A DNA stretch of 45,503 nucleotides, taken from positions 1 through 45,503 of the forward strand of contig CAIWMU010000031.1 in NCBI GenBank assembly GCA_903913865.1, given 5' to 3'. This DNA is from an uncultured Verrucomicrobia subdivision 3 bacterium (GTDB taxonomy: Bacteria; Verrucomicrobiota; Verrucomicrobiia; Limisphaerales; UBA8199). Shown here piece after piece: positions 24,891 through 33,920 of this stretch. The first letter of the stretch is position 1. Each line of letters opens with the position of its first letter. The position numbers and the translations under genes are program-made. Below the pieces are notes generated by a model, which saw only the letters and a list, made by a program, of their open reading frames with translations, did no database searches and was not told where the DNA came from.

Positions 24891-26783
24891 ATGTCCCCCG
24901 ACTCCCGGGTCTGCCGGACCCACATGGTGGTATGTGCTGGAATCCTGGCTCTAACTCTCGCTGGAAAATCGGTGGCGCTGCTCCATGGGGGCGACCTGCT
25001 CAAGGAGGCCCACTCCTTCCTGCCGGGAACGTATGGGTTGTATGTGTGGGTGGGATTGGTCCTTGAATGCGCCGCACTCGCGGTATTGTGGGCTCGTGCG
25101 ACCAGGCTGTTCCTGATGGTTTGTCTGGGTTTGGGGATTTTGTTTGTCGGCTATCATGCCGTGGAAGTAAGGTTGGCGGTCAACGCACCCTGCCCATGCC
25201 TGGGCGGGTTGCTCGGCAGTTGGGAGCCATTGGCCCGAATGGAGTCCACCATCTCATTCATGCTGGCGGCGGCACTGGCCACTTCCGCCTTTCTTGGGCT
25301 GGCACCCCGGCAACCGCAGGTCTTGTCGGACACAACAACACACCAGGACCAACCCAGCGTGGGCGGTTGGGGCGTCGGACTCTGGCTCTGTCTCGGGGCA
25401 GCGGTCCTGCTGTTCTGGAGCGGGCATGTGCTGGGCGGCGACGAAAGCATGGAGGCTGCAAAGTCGCTCCAATACCTGCGTGATCCGGCAGCCGCAGCCC
25501 GCATGTGGAACGACCAGCCTCCGCTGTCGTCCTATGTCGGGGCTGCTATTTTCGGTATTTTTGGCCTTTCGCTCACGGCAGGCCGGGCCGTGATCATCCT
25601 GGTGGGGGCATTGCTGCCACTGGCCTGGGGGGCATATTGTTCCAGGATTGGCGCCAGGTGGGGGGCCGTGTTTGCCGTTGTGCTCCTATGGCTTGCCCTG
25701 CCCTCCCACTTCGCATCATTCATGCTCGAGGCACCCGCATACGCAATCGGCGTTGGGGCTTTGCTTCCCCTGCTCCTGATGAGGAGACAACGAGCAGCGT
25801 GGATGCTCTCGGCTTTGATAGGGGCGCTTGCCCTCTCCATCAAATTGACCGCTGCATTTGCGTTGGTCGTTCCATTCGTTTATCTGGTTCAAACAGCCCG
25901 TCAACGCGCCATCGTCTGGGGCACTGCGGTCGTGCTCCTCACTGTGGCAGGCTCGTTCCTGCAGCCCGGCTGGTTCTGGGGCACCATGGGAGCATCCCAT
26001 CTGGCCGCACCAGCCAGGGAGGCACTGGAATACCGATTCACTCCGGCGGCATACGTTTCGAATTGGCTGGTCTGTCTTTTGGCGCTCTTTGCACTTGCTG
26101 CTCGTTACCTGAACAGCCAGATGCAGTCGATCCTTCCCTGGGTGGCCGCAGCGGGGGCGGCCCTTTTGATTCACATGTTTCACCATCCTTACTGGGATTA
26201 CTATGTTGTGCATTTGATGACTCCCGTGGTGGTGCTGGCCGGCATCGGGATGGTTGACCTGTTGCAGGCAGCACGGGAGACGAAGCTTCCGCTGTGGGGA
26301 CGGCGATCCATCTGGACCGTCGGCCTGATTTTGTGCGGACTGTGGGGCTGGCAAAAGTTCGATACTATCCTTGAGAGCCGCGAGGGGGCGCTGCCCTATG
26401 CGCACTCCCCTGTCACAGAGCAACTCAGGGCGCTGGCCGCACCGGGACGCACGATGTTTGCGATGGATCCCCTCTGGACTTTTGCAGCAGGCCAGGTTCA
26501 AACACCACGCGACTTGACCATCATCCCCAAAAAGCGCCTCTGGTCCGGCGAAATCACCCATGAGATGATTGTCGGTCTTCTTGCCTCGAATAGGGTTGAT
26601 GCCCTTGTGGTGTATCAAACCACCTTGAACATGCCAGCCTGGACAAATCTGTTGGCAGGCTACCTTCCAACAGCGCGGGAGCGGAGGCATATACTATTCG
26701 TCCGCCGCGAGTTGGAACCCAAGCCGATTGATCTGCCGGAGACGAGTGAAACGGCCTTCGATCTCAAACGGCTTGGCCTGTGA
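24891..26783 (+). CDS. MauE/DoxX-like domain fused to a GT-C (GT39-like) glycosyltransferase
   Basis: A 630-residue polytopic membrane protein; I chose the ATG at 24891 over a TTG 22 codons upstream. Residues about 12-138 form four helices like MauE/DoxX redox-associated proteins, with the cysteine pair C101-P-C103 in NAPCPCLGGLLG. From about 160 the rest resembles GT-C mannosyltransferases of the PMT/ArnT type. The first large loop carries D184-E185 (LGGDESMEAAKSLQYL), where family members bind the lipid-linked sugar and metal, followed by WNDQPPLSSY and many helices. A soluble tail begins at about 505. Such enzymes transfer sugars from polyprenyl carriers to proteins or lipids. The fusion of these two domains is unusual. 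Confidence 0.75.
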   Translation: MSPDSRVCRTHMVVCAGILALTLAGKSVALLHGGDLLKEAHSFLPGTYGLYVWVGLVLECAALAVLWARATRLFLMVCLGLGILFVGYHAVEVRLAVNAPCPCLGGLLGSWEPLARMESTISFMLAAALATSAFLGLAPRQPQVLSDTTTHQDQPSVGGWGVGLWLCLGAAVLLFWSGHVLGGDESMEAAKSLQYLRDPAAAARMWNDQPPLSSYVGAAIFGIFGLSLTAGRAVIILVGALLPLAWGAYCSRIGARWGAVFAVVLLWLALPSHFASFMLEAPAYAIGVGALLPLLLMRRQRAAWMLSALIGALALSIKLTAAFALVVPFVYLVQTARQRAIVWGTAVVLLTVAGSFLQPGWFWGTMGASHLAAPAREALEYRFTPAAYVSNWLVCLLALFALAARYLNSQMQSILPWVAAAGAALLIHMFHHPYWDYYVVHLMTPVVVLAGIGMVDLLQAARETKLPLWGRRSIWTVGLILCGLWGWQKFDTILESREGALPYAHSPVTEQLRALAAPGRTMFAMDPLWTFAAGQVQTPRDLTIIPKKRLWSGEITHEMIVGLLASNRVDALVVYQTTLNMPAWTNLLAGYLPTARERRHILFVRRELEPKPIDLPETSETAFDLKRLGL

Positions 26784-26973
26784 AAATATTCCGCCGCATC
26801 TCCCGCAGCAGGGATCGACCGGGTCACATCCCCCATCTGCCGACGATTCCCCTGTTGATACGGCGCTTGAACCCGGATCGCCGATCGTCCACTGGCCAAA
26901 CCTGAACCGCACGCAGGGACAAGCCCCCTCCGGAGCTTGCTTGTGGCGCGGGATACTGTTTAGCTTTGCATCC

Positions 26974-28227
26974 ATGAACACTTTCAAAATGGGACTTCTT
27001 GTCCTGACGCTCATGGCCGGCATGGGCCATGCGCCAGCCCAGTTTCGTGCCGCGATTTCCGTGAAGATTGTGACCCCCGATCCCCTGCTGCCGCTGGTCG
27101 GGGGCATCGGCAAGGCGGAACCGGCCACACAGAAAAAGGGGGATCTCACCGTGCGGGCCCTCGTGATGGCCCAGGGGGGGACCGAGGTGGCCATTGTGAG
27201 CGCCGATTTCCTCGGGTTTCCGGGGGTTCTGGGCGACAGGGTGAGGGCGGCGGTGAAGGAAATCCCGGGGGGCAACATTCTCATCGGGGCAACCCATACC
27301 CACAGCGCACCGGACACCTACGGCTTCCCGGACGGGGAGGGTGGCACGAGTGCCGACCCCAAATACCTGGAAATGGTTTGCACCCGGATGGCCGAGGCGA
27401 TCCGGGAAGCCCACGCGGGGCTGCAACCGGCCCAACTCAAATCCGCAACCGGCGAGGCCCGGGGCCAGATCGCCTACAACTATTATGCGGACAAGCTCTA
27501 CGATCCGCGCTGTAACGTCCTGCAGTTGCTCCACCCGGATGGAAAGCCGATTGCGACACTGGTCAACTACGCCATCCACCCCGAGGTTCTCGGGAACGGG
27601 GAGCGCATCCTGAGCCCGGATCTCATCGGGCCGCTCTGCGACGAACTGGAACGGCTGGGGGCCGGCACCGGCATCTTCATGAACAGTGCCCAGGGGGGCA
27701 TGGTCACTGCCGACAACCGCACGGCAAACGGCGGCGAAGCCCGCGATTGGCCGGAATGCCAGCGCATCGGCAAACTCCTGGCCTCTGAGGCGGTCCGCAT
27801 CGTGAAGGATGCCCCGGCATCCCCGTCCCCCGGGCTCTACTGCACGGCCCGGACCATCACGTTCCCGGTGGATTCCCCGGGCATGAGGGCGCTGCTGAAG
27901 GCGGTGCCCCGGCCCAAGGGTGCCCCCGAGAATGTGGTCACCTCCCAGCTGAATCTCATCAACCTGGGCAACACCCAGATCATCACCATCCCCGGCGAGG
28001 CCCTCCCGAATATCGGCTTCTATCTGAAGCGGAAAATGCACGGGAAACAAAACCTCCTCTTCGGCCTCACGAACGATGCCTACGGCTACATTCTGACGAA
28101 GGAGGACTTCGACAGTTTCAAGCGCTATGATTACATCACCCGGACGAGCCTCGGCGAGCAGACCGGGGAGATCCTCGTTCGCGAAATCCTCGCGCTCTGT
28201 GATAAGAGCCCGCGCCCCGCGCCCTGA
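26974..28227 (+). CDS. Neutral/alkaline ceramidase-like secreted hydrolase
   Basis: A 417-residue protein starting at ATG 26974, which opens a signal peptide (MNTFKMGLLVLTLMAGMGHAPA); the open frame extends upstream without a plausible start. The pattern matches the N-terminal domain of neutral/alkaline non-lysosomal ceramidases: VRALVMAQGGTEVAIVSADFLGF, then GATHTHSAPDTYG with candidate metal-binding histidines, VNYAIHPEVLGNG, and FMNSAQGGMV. Proteins of this type in environmental bacteria are widespread and often of unknown substrate, so ceramide hydrolysis is not assured. It heads a plus-strand run with an OYE-type enzyme and a two-component system. Confidence 0.8.
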   Translation: MNTFKMGLLVLTLMAGMGHAPAQFRAAISVKIVTPDPLLPLVGGIGKAEPATQKKGDLTVRALVMAQGGTEVAIVSADFLGFPGVLGDRVRAAVKEIPGGNILIGATHTHSAPDTYGFPDGEGGTSADPKYLEMVCTRMAEAIREAHAGLQPAQLKSATGEARGQIAYNYYADKLYDPRCNVLQLLHPDGKPIATLVNYAIHPEVLGNGERILSPDLIGPLCDELERLGAGTGIFMNSAQGGMVTADNRTANGGEARDWPECQRIGKLLASEAVRIVKDAPASPSPGLYCTARTITFPVDSPGMRALLKAVPRPKGAPENVVTSQLNLINLGNTQIITIPGEALPNIGFYLKRKMHGKQNLLFGLTNDAYGYILTKEDFDSFKRYDYITRTSLGEQTGEILVREILALCDKSPRPAP

Positions 28228-28313
28228 GCCGGTTCCCCATCTGCCGCCCCCCCGCCGGACCGGCTGGAATTGGCTCGCGTTTGCAGTGGGGGGCCAACAG
28301 AGTTTTACAGCGT

Positions 28314-29813
28314 ATGGCTGAACCGATCCAACTGGTGCGAATACCGGCACTGAAAAGCGTGGCGGAGTTCCGCCGGCATCTTTCGGCCCTGGGGCTGGAA
28401 CTGCCGTGCGATGATTCGATCCTCCGGCGCGACACATCCCCCCTTGCCCGGCCGATCGATGGCCTCGTGATCAACGGCAAACGGATCGGGAATAGTTGCG
28501 CCATACATCCCATGGAGGGGTGGGATGGGACAACGGCAGGCGGAATCACGGAGCCTGTGCTGCGCCGCTGGCGCAATTTTGGCCGGAGCGGTGCCAAATT
28601 GATTTTCGGCGGCGAAGCGATGGCGGTCAGGCCGGATGGCCGGGCCAATCCCAACCAGCTCATCATCGGCGAGCAGACGCGCAACGACCTTGCTGCCCTG
28701 CTTCAGGCGGCACGGGAGGCACACCGGGAGCGGCACGGTTCGATCGACGATCTGGTCATCGGCTTTCAACTCACCCATTCAGGACGATTCTGCAAACCGG
28801 CGGACAAGTTCAAGTTTGAACCCCGCGTGGCCCACAGGCACCCGATTCTCGACCGGAAATTCCACGTCACAAGCGACGCCCAGGTCTGGACCGATGCCGA
28901 ACTTCCCGGACTGGTGGAATCCTACATCAAAGCGGCACAGGTCGCCCGGGAGGCGGGGGCGGATTTTGTCGATATCAAGCACTGCCACGGCTATCTCCTC
29001 CATGAGTTCCTGGGAGCGCACACCCGGCCCGGCCCCTACGGCGGGTCGTTCGAAAACCGCACCCGTCTCCTGCGGGAGATCGTTGCGGGGATTCGCGCCT
29101 CCGGCAACCCCATCGGAATGGCCGTCCGCCTGAGTGCTTTCGACATCATCCCTTTCCGGCCCGATCCGGCCCGGTCCTCCCCGGGCAAACCCGGCCCCGG
29201 CATTCCGGAAGATTTCACAAACCTCCTCCCCTACCGCTATGGCTTTGGGGTCAACCCGGATCATCCAGACCAATACGACCTCGCAGAGCCGCTCCGTTTT
29301 CTGGAATTGTGCAACGAGCTTGGCATCCGGCTCGTGAACCTGACCGCCGGATCCCCCTACTACAATCCCCACATCCAGCGCCCCGCCGCATACCCTCCTT
29401 CGGATGGCTATCAACCGCCAGAGGATCCCCTGGCCGGGGTCGTGCGCCAGATTCAGGTGGTGCGTGAATTGAAACGGCGCGCGCCCGCAGGGATGGTCTT
29501 TGTGGGGACCGCCTACACCTATCTGCAGGATTACCTGCCTCATGTTGCCCAGGCGGTGCTGGCGCAGGGCTGGGTGGATTCCGTGGGAATCGGACGGATG
29601 ATCCTGTCCTACCCGGATTTCTTCACCGACTGCCTTGAGAAGGGTGCCATGGCCCCTAAACTCATCTGCCGTACATTCAGCGATTGCACCACCGCACCCC
29701 GGAACGGCCTCCCCTCCGGCTGCTACCCGCTGGACGACTATTACACCTCCAGTCCGGAGCACCAGGGTCTCAAGACCATCAAGCGGGCCTCCAATGCGCC
29801 GAAGGGGGTCTGA
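28314..29813 (+). CDS. NADH:flavin oxidoreductase / old yellow enzyme family
   Basis: A 499-residue FMN enzyme with a TIM-barrel N-terminus. The start MAEPIQLVRIP (28314) is preferred over an upstream TTG. Family features are NSCAIHPMEGWDG near the flavin site, GFQLTHSGRFCKP, DFVDIKHCHGYLLHEFL with the conserved H-x2-H-type pair, RPGPYGGSFENRTRLLREIV, and the phosphate-binding VDSVGIGRMILSYPDF. It lacks the additional Fe-S/NAD-binding half seen in 2,4-dienoyl-CoA reductases. A Cys-rich region near the end (CRTFSDCTTAPRNGLPSGCYPLD) is intriguing. The substrate is unknown. The kinase gene begins 9 nt after its stop. Confidence 0.85.
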   Translation: MAEPIQLVRIPALKSVAEFRRHLSALGLELPCDDSILRRDTSPLARPIDGLVINGKRIGNSCAIHPMEGWDGTTAGGITEPVLRRWRNFGRSGAKLIFGGEAMAVRPDGRANPNQLIIGEQTRNDLAALLQAAREAHRERHGSIDDLVIGFQLTHSGRFCKPADKFKFEPRVAHRHPILDRKFHVTSDAQVWTDAELPGLVESYIKAAQVAREAGADFVDIKHCHGYLLHEFLGAHTRPGPYGGSFENRTRLLREIVAGIRASGNPIGMAVRLSAFDIIPFRPDPARSSPGKPGPGIPEDFTNLLPYRYGFGVNPDHPDQYDLAEPLRFLELCNELGIRLVNLTAGSPYYNPHIQRPAAYPPSDGYQPPEDPLAGVVRQIQVVRELKRRAPAGMVFVGTAYTYLQDYLPHVAQAVLAQGWVDSVGIGRMILSYPDFFTDCLEKGAMAPKLICRTFSDCTTAPRNGLPSGCYPLDDYYTSSPEHQGLKTIKRASNAPKGV

Positions 29814-29822
29814 TCGCGAGCC

Positions 29823-32800
29823 ATGATGTGCGTTTTCCAGAAAGCCCGGAGCCGGGGGATGCAGGCCGCAAGCCTCGCAGCCTCACTATGGTTCTGGAGC
29901 CTCGTTGTGGCGATGGGACAGACGAACCATGCGCCACTCCCGGTCACAGTCACAGGTGCGAACACCACTCCCTCGCTCGCATCATCTCTTGTCGTTCGAT
30001 CCTGGTCCACCCGTTCCGGCCTCCCGCAGAACACCATCAACGCCATCACCCGGACCCGGGACGGCTACCTCTGGCTTGGCACCCAGGATGGGTTGGCCCG
30101 GTTCGACGGATTGCGGTTCACAACCTTCGGGCTTGTGGATGGACTTGAGAGCGTCGAGATCCAGACCCTGCTGGAGGATACTGAAGGGGCCCTCTGGATT
30201 GGCACCCGGGGGGGCGGATTAAGCCGCTACTTGAATGGCCGTTTTGAAACCTTCAACCTGCCCTCCCGCATCCTCGCAGGCAATACCATCACCTGCCTCG
30301 CCCAGGATAAAAAGGGGATGCTCTGGATCGGCACGGGTTCAGGTTTGACCTTCTGGGAAAATGGGGAGTTTCAGGATCTGCCTGCCTGCGATTTCCTCGA
30401 CCACCGACCCATCCGGTCACTGCTCAAAAGCAAGTCTGGAGGGATGTGGATCGCCACCGGCAACGACGGGCTTTTCGAGTATAAACACGAGAAGTTGACC
30501 TTTCTCGAAGGCCCTCCTGAAGCTACCAACCTCCTCGCCTACTGCCTGCTTGAGGACAAGACAGGATCCCTCTGGGCAGGCATTGGCAATGGGCGCCTGC
30601 TCTGCCGCCAGAAGAATGACTGGAAGATGTTCACGAAGGCGGATGGCATCCCTTACGCCTACATCACCTGCCTTGCTGAAGATCGGGATGGCCACATCTG
30701 GGCGGGCTCCCTGGATGACGGCCTGCACTGCCTTCAGAACGGCCGTTTTGAACCGATCCACAGCACCGATGGACTTTCCGCCAACGACATCCGCTCCCTG
30801 TGCTCCTCCCCGGAAGGTGACCTGTGGGTCGGCACCCGCACCACGGGATTGAACCAGTTGCGCAAACGTCGCCTTTTCTCGGTCTCCTCCGCCGAGGGCC
30901 TCACAAACGAGTTCACCCGGTCAACCGTCGAGACCCGGGACGGGCGGATCTGGACAGGCACCCTGGGCACCGGCGTCTTCCGCAGTTCCCCAACCGGCTT
31001 CAAGGGCTATTCAGTCAGCCCCCTGATGGACTTTTATTCCTCCATCGAATCCATCCTCCCGGTTTCCGATGGCAGCGTCTGGCTGGGAGGGGCGCGGGCT
31101 CTGATGCAGGTCCGGGATGACAAGCTCACCGCCTGCTACACGAATGAAAACTGGATTCAAGCCACATGGGTCACCGCCCTGTGCGAGGATCCCCTGGGTG
31201 GTCTCTGGGTCGGCACGCAACTCGGCCGCCTCGTCCATATTCGCGACCAGTCGGCACAAATCGTGAAGTTCTCTGTCGGTCAGGGCAGTGTCACCGCACT
31301 AGCCGCCGAACCGAAGGGCGGTCTCTGGATCGGAACCACCGCAGGCGGCCTGAAGTGGCTTCCGCCCGGCGGGGACCGGGTGATCTCCATGACCAACGGT
31401 CTCCTGAGCCGCAGCATCCGCACATTGCGCCGGGACGGGTTCGGTGTTCTCTGGATCGGCACAGCAGGCGGCGGTCTGAGCCGGTGGCAGGCAGGGAGGG
31501 CCTTCACCTACTCAAGCCAGCACGGCCTGGATGCGAAGACGGTCCTGCAAATTGTGGATGACAGCCTTGGCTACCTCTGGCTCGGATGCAGCCGGGGCAT
31601 CCTGCGGGTGGCCAAGAGCGATCTTGAGGATGTTGCCGCAGGAAGGAAGCCCTACCTCCACCCGATCACCTTCGGGGCCAACGAGGGGATGCTCGGGGAG
31701 GAATGCACGGGAGGGTTCACCCCGGCCGGTTTGCGAACCGGTTCCGGACTGATCTGCATCTCCACTGTTCGCGGGCTGGTGTTTATCGACCCCACCCGGC
31801 AGCCGCCCCCGACCGAAGCCCCCAAGGTCTGGATTGAGAGCGTCAAGTTTGATGGGGCGGACACCCCGCTGAAACTGCCTGTGTCCGGCCTCCAGCCGGA
31901 CAGGCTGGCCACCTCCCAGTTCGACAGGAATAACGGCCTCCAGTTGAAGGCGGGCCAGCGTGAGATCGAAATTCAATACACAGGCATCAATTTTTCGGCC
32001 CCGGAAATGGTCCGGTTTCGATACAAAATGGAAGGGCTTGATAACGACTGGGTGGATGCGGACACCCGCCGAACCGCCTACTACCGCCTGCCAGCCGGAA
32101 CATTCCATTTCAAGGTGCAGGCTCGCACTGCGGACGGCGAATGGTCGGAAACCTCACCCAACCTCCGGATTGCCGCCCCGCCGTTCATCTGGGAAACCCC
32201 CTGGTTCAAGGCGGTTCTGGGAATCGTGATCATTGGTTCCATTGCCGCCCTCCTGCGCCAGCTCGTCAGACGCCGCTACCAGCGCCAACTTGCCACCCTG
32301 CGGACCCGCCATGCCATTGAACGGGAGCGGCTGCGCATCTCAAAGGACATGCATGACGACATCGGCAGCACCCTCACACAGGTGGCTCAGCTCACAGAAA
32401 TCGCCCGCGGGGAACCCGGCCTGCCCGGCCCGGTCCAAATCCATCTTGAACGCATCCGCCTTCAGGCCCGTGCCGCCGTTCAGGCTCTGGATGAGATCGT
32501 TTGGGCCACCAACCCGAGGAACGACAACCTGCCTCGCTTCGCGGAATACCTCTGCCGCTTTGCGGATGAGTGCTTCGAGATGTCCTCAACCCGTCTCTGG
32601 ATTGAGATTCCGACCGACCTCCCCGCCGTTCCACTGCGGGCCGATCTGCGGCACAACCTGTTTCTCGCCGTCAAGGAGGCGATGAATAACGTCCTCAAAC
32701 ATTCCGGCGCGCAGGAGGCCTGGCTCCGGTTGCGCCTGAACGCCGGCGTGATCGAACTCGAAATTGAGGACTCGGGGCGTGGCTTCAATGTTCCGCCAGC

Positions 32801-33068
32801 CACGGCAACCGATCCAGCCGACGCTCCCTCGCCGGGGCAACCACCCCAAAACTCACCCGGCAGGAAGCCACCGGAATCTGACACCGAATTTCTCAAACCT
32901 TCCCCACGGGAATTCCACCGGAACGGCCTTGGCAACATGCGTTCCCGGCTGAGGGAGTGCGGCGGCACCACGGAGATCACCTCCATCCCGAACAAGGCCA
33001 CCCGTATCCGGTTCTCCCTCCCCCTCCCGGAGCCCGCAAGCAGCCAACTTAACCCTAATGTGGTATAG
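29823..33068 (+). CDS. Two-component propeller sensor histidine kinase
   Basis: A 1081-residue membrane sensor. A signal peptide or first helix lies at about 13-38. Residues about 55-620 contain Reg_prop repeats with the recurrent motif DGYLWLGTQDGL / GGLWIGTxxGGL, forming periplasmic propellers, followed by a Y_Y_Y domain at about 700-780. One helix spans about 793-815 (AVLGIVIIGSIAALL). The HisKA_3 box carries the phosphorylated H844 in ISKDMHDDIGSTLTQ. The ATPase domain has the N-box KEAMNNVLKHS (about 949) and EDSGRGF (about 981). A Pro-rich insert of about 45 residues separates the latter from NGLGNMRSRL. The response regulator gene follows 21 nt later. Confidence 0.95.
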   Translation: MMCVFQKARSRGMQAASLAASLWFWSLVVAMGQTNHAPLPVTVTGANTTPSLASSLVVRSWSTRSGLPQNTINAITRTRDGYLWLGTQDGLARFDGLRFTTFGLVDGLESVEIQTLLEDTEGALWIGTRGGGLSRYLNGRFETFNLPSRILAGNTITCLAQDKKGMLWIGTGSGLTFWENGEFQDLPACDFLDHRPIRSLLKSKSGGMWIATGNDGLFEYKHEKLTFLEGPPEATNLLAYCLLEDKTGSLWAGIGNGRLLCRQKNDWKMFTKADGIPYAYITCLAEDRDGHIWAGSLDDGLHCLQNGRFEPIHSTDGLSANDIRSLCSSPEGDLWVGTRTTGLNQLRKRRLFSVSSAEGLTNEFTRSTVETRDGRIWTGTLGTGVFRSSPTGFKGYSVSPLMDFYSSIESILPVSDGSVWLGGARALMQVRDDKLTACYTNENWIQATWVTALCEDPLGGLWVGTQLGRLVHIRDQSAQIVKFSVGQGSVTALAAEPKGGLWIGTTAGGLKWLPPGGDRVISMTNGLLSRSIRTLRRDGFGVLWIGTAGGGLSRWQAGRAFTYSSQHGLDAKTVLQIVDDSLGYLWLGCSRGILRVAKSDLEDVAAGRKPYLHPITFGANEGMLGEECTGGFTPAGLRTGSGLICISTVRGLVFIDPTRQPPPTEAPKVWIESVKFDGADTPLKLPVSGLQPDRLATSQFDRNNGLQLKAGQREIEIQYTGINFSAPEMVRFRYKMEGLDNDWVDADTRRTAYYRLPAGTFHFKVQARTADGEWSETSPNLRIAAPPFIWETPWFKAVLGIVIIGSIAALLRQLVRRRYQRQLATLRTRHAIERERLRISKDMHDDIGSTLTQVAQLTEIARGEPGLPGPVQIHLERIRLQARAAVQALDEIVWATNPRNDNLPRFAEYLCRFADECFEMSSTRLWIEIPTDLPAVPLRADLRHNLFLAVKEAMNNVLKHSGAQEAWLRLRLNAGVIELEIEDSGRGFNVPPATATDPADAPSPGQPPQNSPGRKPPESDTEFLKPSPREFHRNGLGNMRSRLRECGGTTEITSIPNKATRIRFSLPLPEPASSQLNPNVV

Positions 33069-33089
33069 TAAACCATCCGCACACCTGAT

Positions 33090-33755
33090 ATGACTCCCCA
33101 CCGATTGAATAAACCCATCCAAGTTGCACTGGTCGAGGATGATCCTGGAGTGCGGGCCAATCTCGCCGCCATGATCAACGGGGCCCCCGGCTTCCGCTGT
33201 CAGGCTGCCTATGCGGATGGTGCCTCCGCCCTGATAGGCATCCCCGCCAACTGCCCCGATGTCGTCCTCATGGACATCAACATGCCGGGAATGCTGGGAA
33301 CCGATTGTGTGCGACAGCTAAAGACTCTGGCCCCCGGACTTCCCGTGCTCATGCTCACGGTTTACGATGACAGTGAACAGATTTTCAAGTCCCTCATGGC
33401 AGGGGCCACCGGCTATCTCCTGAAGCGCACCTCCCGGGAAAAACTTCTCGAAGCCATCAAGGAAACCACCAACGGCGGGGCACCCATGTCCCGCCAGATC
33501 GCCCGGCGTGTGGTGCAGTTCTTCCACCAGATGGACCAGACCACCCCCGCAGCCAGGCCACCGGTGCACCTGGACGGCCTGACCGACCGGGAGGAGCAGG
33601 TGCTGGCGCTCCTCGCCAAGGGACATTCCTACAAGGAAATCGCCGACCTCCTGAACATCAGCTTCGAAACCGTCCGCACCCACGTCCGCAGCATTTACGA
33701 CAAGCTGCACGTGCACAGCCGCACGGAGGCCACGCTGAAATACCTCGGCAGGTAG
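33090..33755 (+). CDS. NarL/FixJ-type response regulator
   Basis: A 221-residue cytoplasmic regulator. The receiver domain (1-125) has the acidic pair near D17/D18, the phosphoacceptor D62 in DVVLMDINMPG, the conserved Thr in VLMLTVYDD, and the Lys in GATGYLLKR. The LuxR-type helix-turn-helix spans about 163-212 (LTDREEQVLALLAKGHSYKEIADLLNI, then SFETVRTHVRSIYDKL). It is surely the partner of the adjacent kinase and may control the surrounding catabolic genes, although no operator repeats were identified. Confidence 0.95.
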   Translation: MTPHRLNKPIQVALVEDDPGVRANLAAMINGAPGFRCQAAYADGASALIGIPANCPDVVLMDINMPGMLGTDCVRQLKTLAPGLPVLMLTVYDDSEQIFKSLMAGATGYLLKRTSREKLLEAIKETTNGGAPMSRQIARRVVQFFHQMDQTTPAARPPVHLDGLTDREEQVLALLAKGHSYKEIADLLNISFETVRTHVRSIYDKLHVHSRTEATLKYLGR

Positions 33756-33768
33756 CTGTTCCAGAACT

Positions 33769-33796
33769 CCTCCCTGCAAACGATGTCGCAGGGAGG
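33769..33796. terminator. Stem-loop between convergent genes
   Basis: CCTCCCTGC and GCAGGGAGG give a 9-bp perfect stem with a 10-nt loop, lying between the response regulator and the oppositely oriented oxidoreductase. It lacks a T-run and could be a weak bidirectional terminator. Confidence 0.4.
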
Positions 33797-33920
33797 GACT
33801 CCATGAGCCGGATGAAGGATAGACCGCGAATGGACCCTGCGCGGCCAGACAGCCTCACCCGGCACGGGCACGCAATCCGTGCTCTTCCGGCCGAATGGCA
33901 TTTCCGGGGACGGTCGTCCC

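Noticed and set aside
29823-33755. Hybrid two-component system in one polypeptide
   Set aside because: The kinase ends after its ATPase domain and the receiver/HTH protein is a separate gene 21 nt downstream.
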